From: Gottfriedia acidiceleris
Lineage (GTDB): Bacteria; Bacillota; Bacilli; Bacillales; Bacillaceae_G
Direction: 5' to 3'
NCBI RefSeq assembly: GCF_002128425.1
Contig: NZ_NESS01000004.1
Coordinates: 62,001-126,000, forward strand
Length of the DNA stretch: 64,000 bases
Below, piece after piece: positions 8,498 through 17,669 of the stretch (position 1 is the stretch's first letter; each line of letters starts with the position of its first letter). The notes beneath the pieces were generated by a model. The model was not told where the DNA came from. It did no database searches and saw only the letters and a program-made list of their open reading frames with translations. The position numbers were made by a program, and so were the translations under genes.

Positions 8498-8721
8498 ATT
8501 TTTTCTACCTTTATCCCCGATGCATCTAGAAATCGAATACCAAGTGATTGTCCACAATTTTCAATCATACAAGGTCCCTTAAACGGCATTGTACATTGCA
8601 GGCAGACCATAGACCCTTCACTTATCCCTAGATCTAAAAGACGTCTCTTCACTGCCTCAGCTAGTGATGACAAATCTGTTATTTTTGCTTTTTCGCCTTT
8701 TTTTAATTCTGAAAGTAACAT
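8491..8721 (-). CDS. feoA: Ferrous iron transport accessory protein FeoA
   Basis: 76 residues with an SH3-like FeoA fold signature: LSELKKGEKAKITDL at the start, RRLLDLGISEGSMVCLQ in the middle and IRFLDASGIKVEKIC at the end. The ATG at 8719-8721 is preferred because GGGGGAA lies just upstream; a longer frame to 8787 would run through the Fur box. It is the first gene of the feoA-feoB-peptide operon. FeoA binds FeoB and is needed for Fe(II) uptake. Confidence 0.93.
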   Translation of the reverse strand: MLLSELKKGEKAKITDLSSLAEAVKRRLLDLGISEGSMVCLQCTMPFKGPCMIENCGQSLGIRFLDASGIKVEKIC

Positions 8722-8768
8722 AAGTGATTCCCCCGGATCAAAACTTATTATATATAAACAATCAATAA

Positions 8769-8783
8769 TGATAATCCTTATCA
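8769..8783. promoter_or_regulatory. Fur box upstream of feoA
   Basis: TGATAATCCTTATCA is a 7-1-7 inverted repeat one base per arm away from the consensus TGATAATnATTATCA. A TATAAT hexamer lies at 8747-8752 between it and feoA, so bound Fur would overlap the promoter. Confidence 0.85.
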
Positions 8784-8884
8784 ACATCTTTATCTTAAGT
8801 TAATACAAGTTAATTGTCTACCTGCTTTTATGAAAAGGTTAACTTAAGAAAAAATTCCCAAAACCGTGTGAATAAAAAGCCCAG

Positions 8885-8918
8885 AAAAAACCCACAAAGA
8901 TAAACTCTATGTAGGCTT
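8885..8918 (-). terminator. Terminator after the efeU-lipoprotein operon
   Basis: On the minus strand CCTACATAGAG pairs with CTTTGTGGG (some G-T pairs) around a five-base loop and is followed by six T. It starts about 30 bp after the lipoprotein stop codon. Confidence 0.6.
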
Positions 8919-8948
8919 TTTTAGAAAACGATGATTTATTTATCTTTA

Positions 8949-9323
8949 TTATTTTAAATCTTTAACTTCTTTTAATACACTTTCTAATTGGTCACCAGCT
9001 TGGTTAAGTGTATCTGCATTCAATGGGGATACTTTTACTCCTGCTTCAATAATATGAAGTGGCGTTTCAACTTTTTCATAAAGTGCTTTGTCTTTATCTT
9101 TTACCGAGTCTTCGAATTTTTCCCATGATTTTTCAAGGGCCTCTCCGCTATCTTTTGCCTTTGCTTCATCATTATTTGAAATTTGTGTTTTTAATTCTGA
9201 AATTGTTTTGATCATATCATCAGAACCAGTTTTAATAGCATCGTCTGTTTTCGTTCCACATGCAGATAATGTTAGAGATAATCCTAAAGCCATTGCAGCG
9301 ATTAGTTTTTTATTAGATAACAT
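8949..9323 (-). CDS. Small EfeO-like iron-uptake lipoprotein
   Basis: 124 residues. A lipoprotein signal peptide with lipobox L-S-A-C (Cys22) is followed by an all-helical, lysine-rich domain. It carries W67-x3-E71-x10-Y82-x3-E86, the same spacing found twice in the ectodomain of the neighbouring iron permease, and an HxxE motif (H90-I-I-E93) as in imelysin/EfeO M75 proteins. It is far shorter than classical EfeO and has no cupredoxin domain. The ATG at 9321-9323 follows AGGGGG and overlaps efeU by 11 bp. Likely role (inference): extracellular iron-binding partner of the permease. Confidence 0.6.
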   Translation of the reverse strand: MLSNKKLIAAMALGLSLTLSACGTKTDDAIKTGSDDMIKTISELKTQISNNDEAKAKDSGEALEKSWEKFEDSVKDKDKALYEKVETPLHIIEAGVKVSPLNADTLNQAGDQLESVLKEVKDLK

Positions 9324-10809
9324 TTTTCGTTCCCCCTGAATTTTTACTACTTTTTTTATTATTTTTATTTGAGAATCTATTATAAATAACAGCAATACAA
9401 GCTATTAATAACAAAATCATTTGAGGTATAAAGCTCTCCCAAGTTGAATAAATCGCAAAGAAATCAATTGTTGGAATAGGGGCTTGCGTCGCCGGAAGTA
9501 ATCCTGAAAGTTGTAAACCATGAATGCCCATGCCAGCAAATTTAAAGCATAAATAGAACATTAAAATACTTGAGACAAGGAAAAACGGTCTCATTGGAAT
9601 TTTAAGGCCAACCTTTAAGATTAAGTAACTTAGTATTGCTAAAATTGCGAATCCTAACCCAATTCCTAGTAATAATGACGACAGTTTTATTGATGACGCC
9701 ATTCCAATAAAGAATAATACAGTTTCGGTTCCCTCACGGAAAACTGCTAAAAACGCAAGAATTGATAAAGATAATAAACTACCTGTATTTAATGCTTTAT
9801 CACTCTTAGTTTTAATATATTGTTGCCATTGCTTCGTATTAGATTTGCTATGTAACCAATAACTCATATATAAAAGCATGACAGCAGCAAATACTCCAGT
9901 CCAGCCAGCGATTAAGAAGTTATTACTTCCAAATGCACCTGCTGAGAATAATATATTTACAATAACACCTAGTATAATACTGACGCATAATCCAGCACCA
10001 ACACCAAACCAGATCCACTTGCTTTTCTTTTCTTGTCCAGATTTTTTAATAAATCCTAGTAATGCAACAACTACTAGTAATGCTTCTAATCCTTCTCTCA
10101 GTAAGATTGTAATAGCATCTAACATTGTATAACTAGTTTTTGACGCCAATGGTAAAAGATAATCACGCATATCTGTAATTGTTTTTGTTGCCGCTTTCAC
10201 ATCTGGCGTTTTAGCAGTAAGCATTGCATAGGACGTAACCATATCTCTTTCAGCATCAGTGTAAACTGTTTGAGATTGTGTTAATACAACACCTTCAATA
10301 TTGATCCAAGATTTTCTAAATTGATTAATCTCCGAAGTTGCTCCTGATACATTATTATCTTTTAAATCTGATAATGCTTTGTTTAATATTTCGATTAAAT
10401 CTTCTACACTACCTGTACTTTTTGAATCTAATTTTGAACTAGCGAACTGATGAGAAATAAATTTTTCATTTACCTCTTCTAATTCTTTAAGTGCAATAAC
10501 GAGTGCATTTTGATTTACTGTTTTTTGTGCTAGGTTATACTGAACCATTCCCATAGCTTCCTCGATTTTGCCATACGCATCAATCGACTTATTTTTTATT
10601 CCATCCTCTTTATCAAGCCACTCGTCGTTGAATTTTTTATATTCATGCTCAGTAGATTTAAAATCTCCTTTTTGTGCAGCTTGGATTGCACTTTCTACAA
10701 AAGAATTTGCATGTGTTAAATCCTCTTCAGGGCTTGCCGCAAAAGTTTTAAATGGTAAAACTAGTAATAGTAAAGCTGTTAAAGTTACTTTAATAAGAGT
10801 CTGCTTCAT
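9313..10809 (-). CDS. efeU: FTR1/EfeU-family high-affinity iron permease with extracellular domain
   Basis: 498 residues. A signal peptide (about residues 1-25) is followed by an extracellular helical region to about 225 and then an FTR1 domain with seven or so membrane helices. The two iron-channel motifs are present: REGLE at 238-242 and REGTE at 358-362. The ectodomain contains two copies of a W-x3-E-x10-Y-x3-E pattern (W64 and W168). FTR1/EfeU proteins import iron; no efeB-type peroxidase gene is adjacent. A perfect Fur box lies 26 bp upstream of the start codon. AAGGGG precedes the ATG. Confidence 0.9.
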   Translation of the reverse strand: MKQTLIKVTLTALLLLVLPFKTFAASPEEDLTHANSFVESAIQAAQKGDFKSTEHEYKKFNDEWLDKEDGIKNKSIDAYGKIEEAMGMVQYNLAQKTVNQNALVIALKELEEVNEKFISHQFASSKLDSKSTGSVEDLIEILNKALSDLKDNNVSGATSEINQFRKSWINIEGVVLTQSQTVYTDAERDMVTSYAMLTAKTPDVKAATKTITDMRDYLLPLASKTSYTMLDAITILLREGLEALLVVVALLGFIKKSGQEKKSKWIWFGVGAGLCVSIILGVIVNILFSAGAFGSNNFLIAGWTGVFAAVMLLYMSYWLHSKSNTKQWQQYIKTKSDKALNTGSLLSLSILAFLAVFREGTETVLFFIGMASSIKLSSLLLGIGLGFAILAILSYLILKVGLKIPMRPFFLVSSILMFYLCFKFAGMGIHGLQLSGLLPATQAPIPTIDFFAIYSTWESFIPQMILLLIACIAVIYNRFSNKNNKKSSKNSGGTKNVI

Positions 10810-10834
10810 CGTTGGTTTTCCCCTTAAATATAAA

Positions 10835-10849
10835 TGATAATCATTATCA
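10835..10849. promoter_or_regulatory. Fur box upstream of efeU
   Basis: TGATAATCATTATCA is a perfect 7-1-7 Fur box. It sits 26 bp before the efeU start codon and indicates iron repression of the efeU-lipoprotein pair. Confidence 0.92.
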
Positions 10850-10933
10850 CCTCTTGATAATAAGGTTATTTCAGATTATAGTCAATTATTTTTTTATTAA
10901 CTATTTTTAATATTTAGGTTAACATTCGACAAA

Positions 10934-10966
10934 CAAAAAAAGTTGAGGAAAAATCCCCCAACTTTG
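10934..10966 (-). terminator. Terminator of the siderophore operon
   Basis: On the minus strand AAAGTTGGGGGA pairs with CCTCAACTTT around a T-rich loop and is followed by seven T. It starts 25 bp after the decarboxylase stop codon. Confidence 0.88.
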
Positions 10967-10990
10967 CTTACATTCGGTATTACGTATTAG

Positions 10991-12241
10991 TTAACTTAGT
11001 GCTTCGAAGGACATCCCTTCGTTTATAAAATCATACTGTCTAAATAAAGAATCATTGTCTAAATAAATTCGTTCTGGATGTGGATGACTTAGGAAATTAT
11101 GATGTGAAATTGCCCAGCCATATGCTCCGGCATAGCTAAATAGTAAAATGTCACCTACCCGTAATTTAGAAATGATAACTTCTCTAGCTAATACATCATT
11201 AGGTGTACATAGTTCTCCGGCTACTGTAATTTTTGCATCGTTTACTTCAGGTCTTTCAAAAGTATAAGGCCACTTTTCTGTTGGGATTACAGTAAATGGA
11301 TGACTTTGCTTCCAAGCTGCAGGAAGTCTTAAATGATGACTTCCACCTCGAAGAATACAAAAGTATTCGCCGTGATTTTGCTTAATATCTAGGACCTCAG
11401 CTGCATAATAGCCGCATGAAGAAGTAATATATCGTCCGCACTCAAACAAAGTAGTCCAACTTGTGTCATTATGCTTTTCAAGTACTTTTTCTAATCGTTC
11501 CATAAAATCTGCCCAATCAAATTGCTCATCTAATTCTAAGTAATTAATCCCAATTCCTCCACCGACATTTACGTATGTAATATCTAAATTCCACTTGTTA
11601 CTCCACTCTTTTGTCAATCCATAACAATGATCTACAAAAGAAGCATGCGATTTTGAATCCGTATTATTCGACATAGCATGGAAGTGAAACCCTTGTAATT
11701 TTAAGTTCGGTAATCCTTCTATTAATGAAATTGCCATGTCTATATCTGTCTCATCAATACCGAATTGTGTTGGTACACCAGCCATCTTTAATTTAGCTGA
11801 TGGTACAGAATGACGTAAATTAACGCGTAATAAAATTGAAACGGAGACACTTTTTTGTTTTGCTACATAGTTAACTAGTTTTAACTCATGTAAGCTTTCA
11901 ACATGAAGCAAGGTTACTCCGTACTCTATTGCCATTTCAATTTCATGACGTGTTTTTCCAGGGCCACCAAATAAGATTGGTATATTACGATCAATATTCC
12001 TTACCTTTTCGATTTCTCCTAAAGAGGCCACCTCAAAACCATTTACAATTGGTGCCAATGCTTTAAGAATCATTTCATCAGAATTTGCTTTTATTGCATA
12101 AAATAATTGACAGCTTGAAGGAAGAGTTGTCATTAATGCATTTACATGATTTCGTAATTTTGTTAGGTCATATATATATGCACAAAAAGGACTATCTTGC
12201 TCCCGACTTTGTGATTGCACAATATTTGCGATCATTTTCAT
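10991..12241 (-). CDS. Siderophore-pathway PLP decarboxylase (fold type III, LysA/ornithine decarboxylase-like)
   Basis: 416 residues. The PLP lysine lies in FYAIKANSD near residue 50, the glycine loop is NVGGGIGINY, and the C-terminal active-site motif is GELCTPNDVLA with the cysteine/aspartate pair. These are features of the alanine-racemase-fold decarboxylases that act on ornithine, lysine, diaminopimelate or citryl-amino acid intermediates. It is the last gene of the NIS siderophore operon, as FslC is in the rhizoferrin locus and SbnH in staphyloferrin B. The likely substrate is ornithine or a citryl-diamino acid (inference). Confidence 0.8.
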   Translation of the reverse strand: MKMIANIVQSQSREQDSPFCAYIYDLTKLRNHVNALMTTLPSSCQLFYAIKANSDEMILKALAPIVNGFEVASLGEIEKVRNIDRNIPILFGGPGKTRHEIEMAIEYGVTLLHVESLHELKLVNYVAKQKSVSVSILLRVNLRHSVPSAKLKMAGVPTQFGIDETDIDMAISLIEGLPNLKLQGFHFHAMSNNTDSKSHASFVDHCYGLTKEWSNKWNLDITYVNVGGGIGINYLELDEQFDWADFMERLEKVLEKHNDTSWTTLFECGRYITSSCGYYAAEVLDIKQNHGEYFCILRGGSHHLRLPAAWKQSHPFTVIPTEKWPYTFERPEVNDAKITVAGELCTPNDVLAREVIISKLRVGDILLFSYAGAYGWAISHHNFLSHPHPERIYLDNDSLFRQYDFINEGMSFEALS

Positions 12242-12262
12242 ACTCTCCTAAGGATAATAAAG

Positions 12263-13486
12263 TTATATTTTTAAGATTTCTCTTCTTTTTAACACAATCA
12301 TTAAAGTAGTTAAGATACAACCAAACCCCATTACACTTCCCGCCCAAAGAATTCCCAAATTTGAGGCTATTGCTCCAATTAATAATGCACCTAATGGAAT
12401 AAATCCCCGATCCATTAAAGCTATACTCATAATTCTTCCCCTGAGATGGTCTGGTACCTGCTTTTGAAGTGTAATCCGACTCAACGTTCTGTATGTTTGA
12501 CTCGTTAATCCAACAAGAAACATTGCTAAACCTGCAATTAGATAATTACTTGTTCCAATAAATAATAGCAGTGATATACCAAATCCTATAATTGAATAAA
12601 TTAGCCATTTACCCGTTTCGATCATCTCTTTTCCAATGGATAACCAGCTTGTCCCAATTATTGCACCAATGGAAGAAATCGATAATAAAATACCAAATCC
12701 TTCAGGACCGAGATGCAATAACTCTTTAGCAAACAGTGGCGTCATTGTCGTATATGGAAAACCAAATACCATTGGAACAATTGCTAATATAAGTAAAGAT
12801 TGGACAGATGGCTTTTTCCTTACGAAATCGACAGCTTCTTTTATTGTTATTTTTTCATCTTTATCTTTATTTTTAATCGATTGGAAGTCTGCTCGAATAA
12901 TAGCTAAAGAGATTAAGACAGCAAATGTACCCAAAGCATTGATATAAAATAAGTTTGCTATATTTGTAATGCCTAACAAGATACCTGCAATTGCAGGTCC
13001 AATAATTCGTGATAAATTAATAATCATTGTATTAACTGCAAGTGCGCTCGCCATTGAACTCTCAGGTACAAGATTTGGAATTAGCGCATTTCGAATTGGT
13101 GGATCCATAGCTGCAAACATTGATCGTATCGTCACAATTAGTGCAAAAAGCCAAAATGACGGACCCTTTGCAACAATAAACCCTATCACAAATGTTAACA
13201 GCATCATTACTACTTGAAGCCATATTAACAATTTTCGACGATCAAACCTGTCAGCCATTATCCCCGCTGGAACACTTAATAAAAATGTTGGAACTAATCT
13301 GCAAGCGTTCATAATGCCTAAATGAACTGGAGAATTTGTAAATTGCAAGACAGCCCAATTTAATGCAACTAAATCCATCCAATCACCAACTCTTGAAACT
13401 AAGCTTCCCAACATAAAAATATTGAATGTTTTTGATTGAAAAGCAAAACGTGGATTTTTTATGTTCTGTGCTTCGATTTGTGCCAT
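12263..13486 (-). CDS. MFS transporter, probable siderophore exporter
   Basis: 407 residues with twelve predicted membrane segments and the MFS loop GIMADRFDRRKLLI near residue 70. It resembles the MFS_3 (enterobactin exporter-like) subgroup. The ATG at 13484-13486 is chosen because AAAGGGA lies upstream; the earlier ATG at 13516 lies inside the previous gene and has no ribosome site. It sits between the second synthetase (16 bp gap) and the decarboxylase (21 bp gap). Exporters of this family accompany NIS clusters (FslB, SbnD, PvsC), so siderophore secretion is the likely job. Confidence 0.8.
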   Translation of the reverse strand: MAQIEAQNIKNPRFAFQSKTFNIFMLGSLVSRVGDWMDLVALNWAVLQFTNSPVHLGIMNACRLVPTFLLSVPAGIMADRFDRRKLLIWLQVVMMLLTFVIGFIVAKGPSFWLFALIVTIRSMFAAMDPPIRNALIPNLVPESSMASALAVNTMIINLSRIIGPAIAGILLGITNIANLFYINALGTFAVLISLAIIRADFQSIKNKDKDEKITIKEAVDFVRKKPSVQSLLILAIVPMVFGFPYTTMTPLFAKELLHLGPEGFGILLSISSIGAIIGTSWLSIGKEMIETGKWLIYSIIGFGISLLLFIGTSNYLIAGLAMFLVGLTSQTYRTLSRITLQKQVPDHLRGRIMSIALMDRGFIPLGALLIGAIASNLGILWAGSVMGFGCILTTLMIVLKRREILKI

Positions 13487-13502
13487 TATAATTCGTTCCC
13501 TT

Positions 13503-15593
13503 TTACTTAAATTCATGAAGAGGATTTGGAACTATTGCGTAAGAATATCCTTTCTTCGTAGGATCTAGTCGCATTTTTGCAAGTGCCTTGTGCTCAACCT
13601 TCATTTGATAAAGAGCTTCTCGGTCACATGCCACATTTTCTGCGTACGTCGGGTCTGACTTTAATTTGTCAAAAACTCGATTACATATTTGATGGATTTC
13701 ATGCCATAGTTCTCTCTCATTAAGACCAAATTCCTTACAAACTTGTAAAATTAACTCTCCAAAATGGTTTTGAAATACCGTATAAAATAATTTATTATGC
13801 ACTTCCTTTAAGTTATCTGTCGCCGTTATCGAACCGGGGTAAAACTCCACATGTAGATTGCTTTTCTTAAGTCTTTCCTTATAAATTCGAAGACCACCCC
13901 AATCACGGAATAGCATCCGGATAGGTTGACCGTTTTTAAATATCATCACACTATTTTGCAAATGTCCCTCTAAACCGATGCCATACTTAACTAACAATGT
14001 CAAAAACCCAGGTAACGCAATATTTGCATATTCAAAAACAAATTGGTAAGCAGCCTGTCTAATTGAGGATTCATTTGTAGCTTTCGCATATTGTTCAATT
14101 AATTCAGTGACGATCCTCTTTTCTGAAAATGGTGATTCTGAAAATAATGAACTGCCGACAATTGCAACTTCATCTTTGCTAATAAACGAATCAATATTTT
14201 CACGTAATACGGCAGATAAATTTCTATTTTTTTGCTTATCATTTTCTTTTTTGAAATTGTAGCCAGCAACTTCATAAACTGGTACAAACTGTTTGCTTAA
14301 AATTTGTTCTTTTTCCATAATGGACTGTATTAATCTAGTAAAAATCGTAGAATTATTTGTTGTATTTGCAGATATTGTACGAACAGTTGAGGTCATTTGA
14401 CTGTTAACTGCAACTTTAATTGCATAGTTCATTTCATTATCACCTTCAAGTGGTACAACAGTTCGGAAAGAAGACGTTGAACCACAAGGAACGTGAAATG
14501 AACGGATTGGAACAACAATCTGATCAATCAATTCTTGCTTATAAACCACTGGAATGGCGTTTTCTAGTTGCCATGGATGAACTGGTACGATTACATATTC
14601 TTCTACTTGATGGCCTTGTAGCTGAAATTGCTGCTCAACTGCTTTTCTTAATTCAGGGTATGCACTAAATAGAAATTTATTTGCATCCTCTTCAAATTCA
14701 TCTTTCACACACCACTCAGCATGCTCTTTTAAAACGCCGACAAATTGAATTGTAGCTACTCCATCAAACTCCGGTGCATATTGAAAAACGTCTTCAGCTT
14801 TCATATCTATTTTCGTCTTTGTTCCAGGATGAAGATTATGCCCCTCAACCGAAAGTTGTTCAAAAAATAAGCTACTGTCGAATGCTGAATCTAATTTTTT
14901 CTGCAACAGCACCCAGTCCAAAACATTCGTAATCTTAAATTCTGAAGCTCTCTTTTGAAGCTCTTTTTTCTTTTGCTCCCAATACGCATAGGATAATGTA
15001 AGATTCGCACTTCCATTAATTAGTTCCTTTGCAAGCTGCTCCCAAGCAAATTTTTCAATTTCGTCTTTAAACTCTTTTTTGTGACGAACAATTTCCAGCA
15101 GTTCAACCGAGTGATTTATAGTTTTTACTTCATTCTCAGTAACAAATAATATTTCACCATCGACTTCAATTCGATTAAATGCATACGTACGACTTACTGG
15201 AATCACCAAACATTCATGATTGTTAAGAGCATATAATTTATAAGTTTTGCCTGATTGTAGGTTATAGGCTTGAACTTGTTGGATAACCATTCTCCAAAAA
15301 CTTGTGATAGCTGGTATATTTAATGCATAAATCGAATCGATAATATATAAATCATGTGAATTAGCAGAAAAATTAAGTATGTTTTCTCTTAACATCGAAC
15401 CGACGAGACGGCTTAAAATACCGCGTCTTCCTTTTTCCAGGTTTACCATAAAATTTGGAATTAAGTTTGGCATATTGCTTACTAAAAAAGTAAGATTCTC
15501 CGCTTCATCAGCCAATAGTTCTCCGTTACGTAGCTTTTCAAATGATTCATATAAAAAATCTTTTTCTAATACTTGGGTTAAACTTGTACTCAT
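13503..15593 (-). CDS. IucA/IucC-family NIS siderophore synthetase (second copy)
   Basis: 696 residues. Landmarks of NRPS-independent siderophore synthetases are present: VEGHNLHPGTKTK for nucleotide/substrate binding, VIVPVHPWQLENAIP, the SSFRTVVPL region, LFSESPFSEKRI and the C-terminal EGHLQNSVMIFKNGQPIRM with LFRDWGGLRIY. The enzyme would join a carboxyl of citrate to an amine or alcohol using ATP. AAGGAG precedes the start. It is a clear paralogue of the upstream gene, sharing the same motifs in the same order, and the two probably perform successive condensations. Confidence 0.92.
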   Translation of the reverse strand: MSTSLTQVLEKDFLYESFEKLRNGELLADEAENLTFLVSNMPNLIPNFMVNLEKGRRGILSRLVGSMLRENILNFSANSHDLYIIDSIYALNIPAITSFWRMVIQQVQAYNLQSGKTYKLYALNNHECLVIPVSRTYAFNRIEVDGEILFVTENEVKTINHSVELLEIVRHKKEFKDEIEKFAWEQLAKELINGSANLTLSYAYWEQKKKELQKRASEFKITNVLDWVLLQKKLDSAFDSSLFFEQLSVEGHNLHPGTKTKIDMKAEDVFQYAPEFDGVATIQFVGVLKEHAEWCVKDEFEEDANKFLFSAYPELRKAVEQQFQLQGHQVEEYVIVPVHPWQLENAIPVVYKQELIDQIVVPIRSFHVPCGSTSSFRTVVPLEGDNEMNYAIKVAVNSQMTSTVRTISANTTNNSTIFTRLIQSIMEKEQILSKQFVPVYEVAGYNFKKENDKQKNRNLSAVLRENIDSFISKDEVAIVGSSLFSESPFSEKRIVTELIEQYAKATNESSIRQAAYQFVFEYANIALPGFLTLLVKYGIGLEGHLQNSVMIFKNGQPIRMLFRDWGGLRIYKERLKKSNLHVEFYPGSITATDNLKEVHNKLFYTVFQNHFGELILQVCKEFGLNERELWHEIHQICNRVFDKLKSDPTYAENVACDREALYQMKVEHKALAKMRLDPTKKGYSYAIVPNPLHEFK

Positions 15594-15612
15594 TCTCTTG
15601 ATTTCTCCTTTC

Positions 15613-17589
15613 TTAGTGCTTCATTGGATTTGGAACTTTCATAAATGAATAAGCAGTACTATCTCCTTGTAATCGCATCGTTGCTAAAGCTTTTAAGTTA
15701 ATCATTGGTTGGAAAAATGCTTTTTCATCCGAAGCTGCTTGTACTTTAATCGAGGGATCCTTTTTTAATTCCTTGAATATGTCTCTACTAACTAGAACTA
15801 CTTCTTCCCATAGCTCTTCTTCTTCGATCTCTAAAGTACGAACTATACAAGTTATTAACTCGGCAAAATGATTCTGCATAACTGAATACGAAATAATATT
15901 ACGCAACTGGCTTTCCTCATCCGTAACAATTGAAGAGCCAGGATAAAATTCTGCTTCAAAACCTTGCTTCCACAATCTTGATGGAAGTACTCGAATTCCT
16001 CCAAAATCTCTCACTAAAATTCGTACTAGCTCACCTTCTCTAAAGATCGTGACACTATTTTGCATATGACCTTCTAGGCTGATTCCATAACGTACCATCA
16101 TTGTTAAAAAACCAGTTAGAGAAGTTCTTGCATATTTACGAATAAATAGTTTAGTAGCCTCGTTTATATCATTTAAATGATTTACATTAGCTAATTGTTC
16201 AATTAACTCTATAACAATTGGCTTTTTACTTATTGGAGATTCCGAAATTAATGATGCTGCAGCCATTGGAATTTCATCCTCAAGTAGGACATAGTTTTCG
16301 GGATTTTCTCTTAAAATAGAAGCTAAATTTGCCTGAAGTTTCCATTGCTCATCCTCAGTAAGATTTAGATTTCCGGGTTGGAAATGTATTCCCGCTCGTT
16401 CTTCTAGCACTATAAATTTCCCATCAAATCCGTATTCCTTTTCTTGTATTGCTTTAAATATTTTTGAAAGCATTGGACCATTCACGACAGAATTAGGTGA
16501 GACTGTACGAATGGCACTTGTTGTTTGCACATTAACCGCCGTTTTTATATGATGTTTTTTCTCTCCTAAATTTTGAATCGGAGCTAAAGATCGAAATGAC
16601 ACTAATGATTGAGTTGGAATAATAAAATCACTGATTGGAATTATTTTTCCTTGCTCAATCTCTTTTTCATAGAATGTATTTAGTGTATTTTCAAATTGCC
16701 ATGGATGAACTGGTATCAATTCAAAATCACTAAGCTGTAAACCTTTATTATGTAAAACCGCTTCAACAGCAGGCTGTAAATTTTCATACTCTTTATATAA
16801 CCAATTTGTGATAGTAGTCTGATCAATAGCTGTCGTTTTACAAAGGTCTTTTGATACTGCAATTACGATCACTTCTGGGTTGCCACCCCATTCAGGTGAA
16901 TACTGAATTACCTCTTCGACACTAAGGCCAAACTTTGTTTTTGCTCCAGGATGTAAAGGATGCCCTTCAACTACACATTGTTCAAAAAATGCAAGTGGAC
17001 TAAATTTTTTATCCTGATTCTTTTGATGTATAGCCCATTCTATTGAAGAATGAACCGAAAATTGTTTAGCCTTTTCCGCTAATTCATGATGATTGATCGT
17101 AGCACCTGTTAGGGCCAACGTTAGGTTTGCAACACCGTTTTGAATTTCATGCTTAAATCGTTCATACTGTTCTGTAGTTGCTTCCTCCAACATACCTTCA
17201 TTTTTTAATAACTCGATCAGCTCAACAGGATGGTTTAGTTCGTTAGATAATGTTTCGTCAATTACGATTACATCACCAGTTAGATCGAATCTTCCAAGTG
17301 AGTGTAATTTGGAAACAGAAACTTGCAGATGTCTCCCACTAGGTAGATCAACATTAATTTTTGACACCTCATCATTTATCCAAGTAATTCTTTCCTCTGG
17401 TATTAGTTTTTCTCTTATAAATGCTTGGAATAGGCGTTGAAAAATTCCTTTTCTTCCTGCTTTCACATTAGAAAGATAGCCTACCAATAATTCAGTTTTT
17501 TCACTTTTTAAATACTCCAAAGTTTTTAACTCTTCCTGATCTAAATGATCATAATTTGTTAGTTCATCTTTGTTCTGAATATTAATCAT
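15613..17589 (-). CDS. IucA/IucC-family NIS siderophore synthetase (first copy)
   Basis: 658 residues with the full NIS synthetase pattern: VEGHPLHPGAKTKFGL, LIPVHPWQFENTL, SLVSFRSLAPI, LISESPISKKPIVIEL, and the C-terminal SLEGHMQNSVTIF followed by ILVRDFGGIRVLP. The ATG at 17587-17589 is preferred over the one at 17616 because AGAGGA lies nine bases before it. It is the first gene of the four-gene operon and lies directly behind two Fur boxes. Which amine it uses (putrescine, ornithine, diamino acid) cannot be read from the sequence alone. Confidence 0.92.
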   Translation of the reverse strand: MINIQNKDELTNYDHLDQEELKTLEYLKSEKTELLVGYLSNVKAGRKGIFQRLFQAFIREKLIPEERITWINDEVSKINVDLPSGRHLQVSVSKLHSLGRFDLTGDVIVIDETLSNELNHPVELIELLKNEGMLEEATTEQYERFKHEIQNGVANLTLALTGATINHHELAEKAKQFSVHSSIEWAIHQKNQDKKFSPLAFFEQCVVEGHPLHPGAKTKFGLSVEEVIQYSPEWGGNPEVIVIAVSKDLCKTTAIDQTTITNWLYKEYENLQPAVEAVLHNKGLQLSDFELIPVHPWQFENTLNTFYEKEIEQGKIIPISDFIIPTQSLVSFRSLAPIQNLGEKKHHIKTAVNVQTTSAIRTVSPNSVVNGPMLSKIFKAIQEKEYGFDGKFIVLEERAGIHFQPGNLNLTEDEQWKLQANLASILRENPENYVLLEDEIPMAAASLISESPISKKPIVIELIEQLANVNHLNDINEATKLFIRKYARTSLTGFLTMMVRYGISLEGHMQNSVTIFREGELVRILVRDFGGIRVLPSRLWKQGFEAEFYPGSSIVTDEESQLRNIISYSVMQNHFAELITCIVRTLEIEEEELWEEVVLVSRDIFKELKKDPSIKVQAASDEKAFFQPMINLKALATMRLQGDSTAYSFMKVPNPMKH

Positions 17590-17631
17590 TTCTACACATC
17601 CTCTAATGATTTTCATTTATGTTTAAGTAGT

Positions 17632-17652
17632 TGATAATGATAATTATTATCA
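17632..17652. promoter_or_regulatory. Fur box near the siderophore operon start
   Basis: GATAATGATAATTATTATC (17633-17651) matches the classical 19-base Fur site at 18 of 19 positions, with one T and A extending the symmetry on each side. It lies about 43 bp before the first synthetase start, just downstream of the predicted promoter. Confidence 0.9.
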
Positions 17653-17669
17653 CAACTAAACACCTTACC

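Noticed and set aside
13503-17589. Single gene split by a frameshift (two synthetases)
   Set aside because: Both genes are full length with complete motif sets and separate ribosome sites; they are paralogues.
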